Part shown: positions 58,960 through 64,000 of the stretch, one piece after another
How the letters are laid out: the number at the start of each line of letters is the position of its first letter
Position numbering within the stretch: position 1 is the first letter of the stretch
Assembly (NCBI RefSeq): GCF_045209745.1
Contig: NZ_CP109273.1
Span: forward strand, 5,580,001 to 5,644,000
Length of the DNA: 64,000 bases
Direction of reading: 5' to 3'
Source: Micromonospora sp045209745
Lineage (GTDB): Bacteria > Actinomycetota > Actinomycetes > Mycobacteriales > Micromonosporaceae
Program-made: the position numbers and the translations under genes
Notes under the pieces: generated by a model
Seen by the model: the letters and a program-made list of their open reading frames with translations, nothing else
What the model was told of the DNA's origin: nothing
The model's database searches: none

Positions 58960-59703
58960 GTGGGAGCACGGCCAGGACGTGAGGCCCGGGGCCCGTTGGC
59001 CGGCCTGCTGATCGCCGCACTGGTGTCCCTCGCCTGCGCCGGCGGTGGGCTGGCCGAGCCGGAGGGTGAGCGCCCGGTGCCGGACCGGTCGCAGGCACCC
59101 GCGGGGCCGAGCACCACCCGGGCCGACAGCACCACCAGCGTGGCCGAGTTCGAGCAGGACGTCGCCGACGCGCAGGCGATCGCCGAGCGGTACTGGGCGG
59201 CCCAGTTCAAGGCGTCCGGGCAGCGGTTCCAACCGATCCGGCGGATCACCCCGTACCAGCGGGCGGGCGAGGTGTCCTGCGGCGGCCAGCCGTTGCCCCG
59301 CAACAACGCCGTCTACTGCTCGCAGGGCGACTTCATCGCGTACGACGTCAACTGGTCGGTGGCGGCGTTCCGCCAGGTCGGCGACGCGTTCGTGTTCTAC
59401 CTGCTCGGCCACGAGTACGCCCACGGCATGCAGGTGCGGCTCGGCATCAACTACAGCTTCACCATCCAGCAGGAGTTGCAGGCCGACTGCATGGCCGGGG
59501 CATACCTCGGTGACTCGGTGCGTTCCGGCGTCCTGACCCTGGCCGAAGGTGACCTGGACGAGTTCCGGGAGGGGGTGGCGGCGGTCGGCGACGACCCGGA
59601 CCAGCCGTGGTTCGCGGAGGGCTCGCACGGCACCTCGGAGCAGCGCACCGACTCGTTCTTCCGCGGCTACGAGCGCTCACTTGAGGCCTGCGACCTGGGC
59701 TGA
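58960..59703 (+). CDS. Neutral zinc metallopeptidase
   Basis: 247 residues. The N-terminus has a hydrophobic export segment (PLAGLLIAALVSLACAGGG) that may be a signal or lipoprotein signal. The zinc site is FYLLGHEYAHGMQVRLG (HExxH), with QQELQADCMAGAYLGDSV giving the downstream Glu ligand. This is the YpfJ-like neutral zinc metallopeptidase family, function not established. AGGGGAGGG lies just before the GTG at 58960. Confidence 0.88.
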   Translation: MGARPGREARGPLAGLLIAALVSLACAGGGLAEPEGERPVPDRSQAPAGPSTTRADSTTSVAEFEQDVADAQAIAERYWAAQFKASGQRFQPIRRITPYQRAGEVSCGGQPLPRNNAVYCSQGDFIAYDVNWSVAAFRQVGDAFVFYLLGHEYAHGMQVRLGINYSFTIQQELQADCMAGAYLGDSVRSGVLTLAEGDLDEFREGVAAVGDDPDQPWFAEGSHGTSEQRTDSFFRGYERSLEACDLG

Positions 59704-59772
59704 GCGGGTTGCCCGGATCACGTCGGCGCCCACCGTGACCGCCGGCGGTGGTCGGTCCTGGCAGGATCGCCG

Positions 59773-60480
59773 GTGTCCGCTACGACCCTGGAGGATCCGC
59801 TGAGCAGCCATTACCCCGCCGCCGTGCTCTTCGACATGGACGGCACGCTGGTCGACAGCGAGAAGCTGTGGGACGTCGCGCTCCAGGAACTCGCGAGGGA
59901 GTACGGCGGGGAGCTTTCTGCCGACGCCCGCCGGGCGATCATCGGCACCAGCATGGCCGAGTCGATGCGTATGCTGCACGACGACCTGGGGCAGCCCGAA
60001 CGGGATCCGGCGATCAGCGCGGCGTGGATCAACGCCCGGATCCTGGAGCTGTTCCACACCGGGCTGCGCTGGCGGCCGGGTGCGTTCGCCCTGCTGCGCG
60101 CGGTCCGTGCGGCGGCGATCCCCACCGCGCTGGTCACCTCCAGCGGTCGGGCGTTGGTCGAGATCGCCCTGGACACCCTGGGCCGGGACAATTTCGACGC
60201 GGTGGTCTGCGGCGACGAGGTGGTGGCTACCAAGCCGCACCCCGAGCCCTACCTGACCGCGGCCCGACTGCTGGGCGTGCCGATCGAGCGTTGCGTGGCA
60301 ATCGAGGACTCACCGACCGGGGTGGCCAGCGCGCTCGCTTCCGGCGCGGCGGTGCTGGCCGTACCGGCGGAGGTGGCGCTTCCGAGCACTGTCGGCGTAC
60401 ACCAGCTGGAAAGCCTGACCGGCGCGGACCTGGAGTTCCTCACCGGGCTGCTGACCGACCGCGCGGGCGCGACCGGCTGA
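59773..60480 (+). CDS. HAD-family hydrolase (beta-phosphoglucomutase-like)
   Basis: 235 residues. HAD motif I AAVLFDMDGTLVDSEKLWDV (nucleophile Asp), motif II TALVTSSGRALVEIAL, motif III Lys in VATKPHPEPYLTAA, motif IV CVAIEDSPTGVASALA. The helical cap type 1 fits the phosphoglycolate phosphatase/beta-PGM group. Substrate not assigned. The GTG at 59773 is the only reasonable start; the site is weak. It stands alone and is closed by the hairpin at 60528. Confidence 0.9.
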   Translation: MSATTLEDPLSSHYPAAVLFDMDGTLVDSEKLWDVALQELAREYGGELSADARRAIIGTSMAESMRMLHDDLGQPERDPAISAAWINARILELFHTGLRWRPGAFALLRAVRAAAIPTALVTSSGRALVEIALDTLGRDNFDAVVCGDEVVATKPHPEPYLTAARLLGVPIERCVAIEDSPTGVASALASGAAVLAVPAEVALPSTVGVHQLESLTGADLEFLTGLLTDRAGATG

Positions 60481-60527
60481 CGCGGTCGGCGCGCTGGCAG
60501 CCGAGGACACAACGGCCAGGCTGGACG

Positions 60528-60568
60528 GCCGAAGCCCCCGATCGCACCTGGCGACCGGGGGCTTCGGC
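60528..60568. terminator. Bidirectional terminator hairpin
   Basis: A perfect 13-bp stem, GCCGAAGCCCCCG / CGGGGGCTTCGGC, with a 15-base loop, between the convergent HAD and ABC permease genes. Confidence 0.85.
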
Positions 60569-60576
60569 GGTGCCGA

Positions 60577-63132
60577 TCAGTCGTGGGCGATCGCGCCCAG
60601 GACGTTGATTCGAGCCGCCCGGATCGCCGGGAGCACCGCGGCCACCACCCCGATGAGGGCGGCGAGACCGAGGAAGACCCCCATCTGCCCCCAGGGCAGG
60701 ATCAGGTCGGTGATCCCCTCGTCCTTCAGCGCCTCGACCACCGCGGCGCCGAGACCGGTGCCGACCACCACGCCGAGCAGCGCTCCGAACACGGAGATCA
60801 CCACCGCCTCCACGGTGATCATGCCCATGGTCTGCGACCGGCGTAGGCCGATCGCCCGCAGCAGCCCCAACTCGCGGGTCCGCTCCAGCACCGACAGCGC
60901 CAGGGTGTTGATGATGCCGAGCACGGCGATCACGATGGCCAGCGCCAACAGGATCTGGATCATCGTGAGCAGCCCGTCCAGCTGACCGGTCTGCTGCTTG
61001 ATGAACGCGTCCCGGTCGGCAACCGACACCTCGGGGCTGTCCGCGAGCAGCGTCTCCACCTGCGGCTGCACGTCGGACACCTGGGCACCGGGTGCCAACT
61101 GGATGAAGCCCTGGATGGGCTGCGGGATGGTGAAGTCCTTCGCCGCCGTCGCCGGCAACGTCACCGGGTTGGTCAGCTGGGACGCCTCGTAGATGCCGCT
61201 GACCGTGTACGTCCGCGACTCACCCCGGGCCAGCTGCACGTTCACCGTCGAGCCCACCGACCAGCCACGTGAGGTGGCGGTGTCCGAGCTGACCAGCATC
61301 TGGGTCGGCCCGAGCCGGTCGATGTCACCGGCGGTGGCCTTCGCGCCGAAGATCTGCCGCAGCGACGCGATATCGCTGCTCGCCGCGACCCAGGTGCTGG
61401 TGCCGTCCACCTTCGCCATGTCGCCGTACTCGCCGTCGACCAACTGCACACCGGGCAGGGCCTTGGCCCGGTCCAGCACCCCCGGGTCGAAGCTCGGCGG
61501 ACGGGGGCCGCCCTGCACCCCGGAGATCACCAGCTCGGCCTTGATGGTGTCCTCGGCGAGGGCGCTGATGCTGCCCTTGGCCGAGTCGAGGATCACCGTG
61601 ACGCCGGTGACCAGCGCGATGCCGACCATCAGCGCCGCGGCGGTGATCGCGGTGCGGCGCGGGTTGCGCCCCGAGTTGAGCCGGCCCAGCTTGCCCGGCA
61701 CCGACCAGGAGAAGATCGCGCCGAGCAGGCTCACCACCGGCCGGCTGATCAGCGGGGTCAGCAGCGCCACCCCGATGAAGGCGAACAGCACACCGCCCAG
61801 GATGGTGGCCAGCGTCTGACCGTGGGCGTTGCCGCTCAGCCCGAGGAAGAGCAGCACCGCGCCGATGCCGGTGACCACCGACCCGGCCACGGTGACCTTC
61901 GTCAACGGCCGGTCCGGGGTCGCCACGTCCTGCATCGCCGCGATCGGCGGGATCCGGGACGCCCGCAGCGCCGGCAGCAACGCCGCCACCACGGTGATGA
62001 TCAGGCCGACGGCGAACGAGCCGATCACCGCCGCCGCTGGCACACCGATCCCGGCCAGGGTGAGCCCACCGGCCAGCTTGCCGAACAGGAACGCCAGCAG
62101 CGCGCCAATCCCGATGCCGGCGGCCAGGCCGAGCACCGAGGCGATCAGGCCCACCGCGATCGCCTCCAGCACCACCGAACCGATGATCTGCCGCCCGCTG
62201 GCCCCGATGGCGCGCATCAGCGCCAACTCCCGGGTCCGCTGCGCCACGATGATCGAGAAGGTGTTGAGGATCAGGAAGGTGCCCACCAGCAGCGCCACCG
62301 CGGCGAAGCCGAGCAGGATCTTGTTGAAGAAGGACAGGCCCTCCTTCAGGCTGGCTGAAGCGTCCGCGGCCACCTGCTTGCCGGTCTTCACCTCGTAGTC
62401 CGCGCCGAGGGTGCGGCCCACGTCGTCGCGCAGCTTCTCGTCGGACACCCCACCGGCGGCCTGGACGGTGATGCTGCTGAACGTGTCCGGCGCGCCCAGC
62501 ATCAGCCGCTGCGCCACCGGCGTGGTGAAGTAGACCTCGTTGACCCCGCCGATCGAGTCCCGGTCGCCGCTGTAACCGAAGACGCCGACCAGGGTGAAGT
62601 CCCGCTTCTTCGACTCGAACGCGGTGAGCACGCCGACCTTCTGCCCGACCTGCACCTTCGCTGCCGTGGCCAGCGACTTGTTGATGACGATCTCGTCGTC
62701 GGCCTGCGGCGCGCGGCCCTCACGGAGCTTCAGCAGGTCGCTCTCGCCGGTCCAGTTCTCGCCGAGCTGCGGTGGACCGAACGACGTGACCACCTTGCCG
62801 TTGCTGCCGATCACCCGGGCGCCGTCGGCGTTGACGATGCCGGTCGCCGAGGCCACCCCCGGCACCTGCTTGACCCGGTCCACGACGGCGGCGGGCAGCG
62901 GGGCGGCGGTCTGCTCGCCCTCCATCTCGCTGAGCTGCACCTTCGGCTTGGCCGCGACGTTCACGTCGACCTCGGAGAAGCCGTCGGCGAAGACCGAGTC
63001 GAAGGACCGGCCCAACGTGTCGGTGAGGACGAAGGCGCCGGAGACGAACATCACCCCGAGCACCACCGCCAACCCGGACAGGATCAGCCGGACCTTGCGG
63101 GCCAGCAGACTTTTCAGTGTCGCGCGGAACAT
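60577..63132 (-). CDS. ABC transporter permease (FtsX/MacB type, two FtsX domains)
   Basis: 851 residues. One N-terminal span, a long extracytoplasmic MacB_PCD-like domain (about 45-240), three spans with an FtsX core (LNTFSIIVAQRTRELALMRA, SGRQIIGSVVLEAIAVGLIA), then a second copy (SVLERTRELGLLRAIGLRRS, GMITVEAVVISVFGALLGVV) after a second outer domain. The pattern is that of exporters or mechanotransmission-type ABC systems rather than importers. Its start overlaps the ATPase stop by one base (TGATG at 63130-63134). Confidence 0.93.
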   Translation of the reverse strand: MFRATLKSLLARKVRLILSGLAVVLGVMFVSGAFVLTDTLGRSFDSVFADGFSEVDVNVAAKPKVQLSEMEGEQTAAPLPAAVVDRVKQVPGVASATGIVNADGARVIGSNGKVVTSFGPPQLGENWTGESDLLKLREGRAPQADDEIVINKSLATAAKVQVGQKVGVLTAFESKKRDFTLVGVFGYSGDRDSIGGVNEVYFTTPVAQRLMLGAPDTFSSITVQAAGGVSDEKLRDDVGRTLGADYEVKTGKQVAADASASLKEGLSFFNKILLGFAAVALLVGTFLILNTFSIIVAQRTRELALMRAIGASGRQIIGSVVLEAIAVGLIASVLGLAAGIGIGALLAFLFGKLAGGLTLAGIGVPAAAVIGSFAVGLIITVVAALLPALRASRIPPIAAMQDVATPDRPLTKVTVAGSVVTGIGAVLLFLGLSGNAHGQTLATILGGVLFAFIGVALLTPLISRPVVSLLGAIFSWSVPGKLGRLNSGRNPRRTAITAAALMVGIALVTGVTVILDSAKGSISALAEDTIKAELVISGVQGGPRPPSFDPGVLDRAKALPGVQLVDGEYGDMAKVDGTSTWVAASSDIASLRQIFGAKATAGDIDRLGPTQMLVSSDTATSRGWSVGSTVNVQLARGESRTYTVSGIYEASQLTNPVTLPATAAKDFTIPQPIQGFIQLAPGAQVSDVQPQVETLLADSPEVSVADRDAFIKQQTGQLDGLLTMIQILLALAIVIAVLGIINTLALSVLERTRELGLLRAIGLRRSQTMGMITVEAVVISVFGALLGVVVGTGLGAAVVEALKDEGITDLILPWGQMGVFLGLAALIGVVAAVLPAIRAARINVLGAIAHD

Positions 63133-63899
63133 CAGTTGCCCACCTCAGCGGGAGTGTCCAGCTTCTTCATGGTGTCCAGCACCGTCTCAGCGGTCGGCTC
63201 GATCAGCTCCGAGACGATCTGGCCGTCGGCGAGGAAGACCACCCGGTCGGCGTACGCGGCGGCGGTCGGGTCGTGGGTGACCATGACGATGGTCTGGCCG
63301 TGCTCGCGGACCGAGTTACGCAGGAAGTTGAGCACCTCCGCGCCGGAGCGCGAGTCCAGGTTGCCGGTCGGCTCGTCCGCGAAGATCACCTCGGGGCGGG
63401 AGACCAGCGCCCGGGCGCACGCCACCCGCTGCTGCTGCCCACCGGAGAGCTGCGCCGGCCGGTGGTCCAGCCGGTCCCGCAGGCCGACCGTGTCGATCAC
63501 CGTGTCGTACCAGGCCGGGTCCGGCTTACGCCCGGCGATCGACAGCGGCAGCAGGATGTTCTCCTTGGCGGTCAGTGTGGGCAGCAGGTTGAACTGCTGG
63601 AAGATGAAGCCCACCTTGTCGCGGCGCAGCTTCGTCAGCCCCGCGTCACCCAGCCCGGTGACCGTCGTCTCACCGATCGCCACCGTCCCCCGGGTCACCG
63701 AGTCCAGGCCAGCCAGGCAGTGCATCAGCGTCGACTTGCCGGAACCCGACGGCCCCATGATCGCAGTGAACCGGCCACGTTCGAACTCCGCGCTGACCCC
63801 CCGCAGCGCGATGACCTGAGCCTCACCGCTGCCGTACACCTTCCACACGTCGTTCGCCCGGGCCGCGGCCTGCGCCTGCTGGCCTACCGTCGCGGTCAC
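63132..63899 (-). CDS. ABC transporter ATP-binding protein (MacB/LolD type)
   Basis: 255 residues from GTG 63899; a longer frame to 63968 adds little conserved sequence. Walker A IMGPSGSGKSTLMHCLAG, Q-loop FIFQQFNLLPTLTAKENILL, signature LSGGQQQRVACARALVSRPE, Walker B VIFADEPTGNLDS, H-loop MVTHDPTAAAYADRVV. It matches MacB/LolD ATPases that power FtsX-type permeases. The stop overlaps the permease start. Genes upstream are outside the window. Confidence 0.94.
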   Translation of the reverse strand: MTATVGQQAQAAARANDVWKVYGSGEAQVIALRGVSAEFERGRFTAIMGPSGSGKSTLMHCLAGLDSVTRGTVAIGETTVTGLGDAGLTKLRRDKVGFIFQQFNLLPTLTAKENILLPLSIAGRKPDPAWYDTVIDTVGLRDRLDHRPAQLSGGQQQRVACARALVSRPEVIFADEPTGNLDSRSGAEVLNFLRNSVREHGQTIVMVTHDPTAAAYADRVVFLADGQIVSELIEPTAETVLDTMKKLDTPAEVGN

Positions 63900-64000
63900 G
63901 TCATCTACCTCTTCCGTCTGTCCGTATCCACGCCGCCCCCCGATGGTCCGGCGCGACTGTTCCATCATCGGCGCTGCTCACGCCCATCCCGTCCGCCCGT

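Noticed and set aside
1..64000. tRNA, rRNA, CRISPR array or replication origin
   Set aside because: No tRNA cloverleaf, rRNA-like sequence, regularly spaced repeat array or cluster of DnaA-box-like words was noticed in reading. A dedicated tRNA and repeat search would settle it.

Overview
The window is GC-rich (mostly above 70 percent by eye), with heavy use of GTG starts and many ATGA/GTGA stop-start overlaps. It carries mycothiol biosynthesis (mshC), an F420-type luciferase-fold oxidoreductase, the actinobacterial DUF3090/SCO1664 block, FtsK/WXG-type genes and many GntR/LuxR/PadR/TetR regulators. This points to an actinomycete, most likely Micromonosporaceae (Micromonospora-like). I found no rRNA, tRNA, CRISPR array or replication origin.

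Left part, 1-33.5 kb (core-like). A truncated JmjC/cupin oxygenase gene is followed by a divergent padR / alpha-beta hydrolase pair around a clear palindrome. A four-gene minus-strand operon (about 2.4-7.1 kb) encodes a small helical protein, a helical protein with a repetitive tail, an FtsK/SpoIIIE protein with three ATPase-like domains of which only the middle one has Walker motifs, and a coiled-coil membrane protein. Next come a NYN/PIN-like gene, a ClpC-type AAA+ ATPase, DUF3140, a LysR regulator, a hemerythrin gene, an M20 peptidase, a CPBP protease, and a LuxR-type response regulator gene broken by a frameshift. A second secretion-like cluster (17.4-21.0 kb) has SseB/TY-Chap, YbaB/EbfC-like and WXG-like genes in overlapping pairs. 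It is followed by an aldo/keto reductase, an LLM oxidoreductase, uppP, and the conserved block phosphatase - DUF3090 - SCO1664 - mshC, then gntR, a PAC2 gene and metH.

Middle part, 33.5-44 kb (accessory island). An IS110 element lies directly behind the metH terminator. Further on are IS-end-like repeats, a G-run block, a ketosteroid-dehydrogenase-like flavoprotein gene with an unusually AT-rich promoter, a degenerate HxlR gene, an IS630 remnant that cuts off a membrane-protein gene, a divergent merR / membrane-protein pair with a textbook MerR promoter, an unknown gene, and a complete IS1634-type element bounded by CTAG exactly at that gene's stop codon. Long stretches here hold no convincing gene.

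Right part, 44-64 kb. This holds an epimerase-like gene, two unknown/acyltransferase-like genes, and two adjacent secreted proteins (ThuA domain; PQQ-type sugar dehydrogenase with PKD and CBM6-like modules) that share the same C-terminal beta-trefoil repeat. Then come a tetR / DHA2 efflux pump pair with AsnC and MarR gene remnants on either side, a methyltransferase, a Mug-type glycosylase, an arsR-SRPBCC operon with a palindromic operator next to a Ca2+/H+ antiporter, a sigma-factor remnant, a zinc metallopeptidase, a HAD phosphatase, and a MacB/FtsX-type ABC exporter at the right edge. Several intergenic hairpins (27.8, 41.2 and 58.1 kb) look like dispersed REP-type elements. In two places short tandem repeats start over a stop codon.
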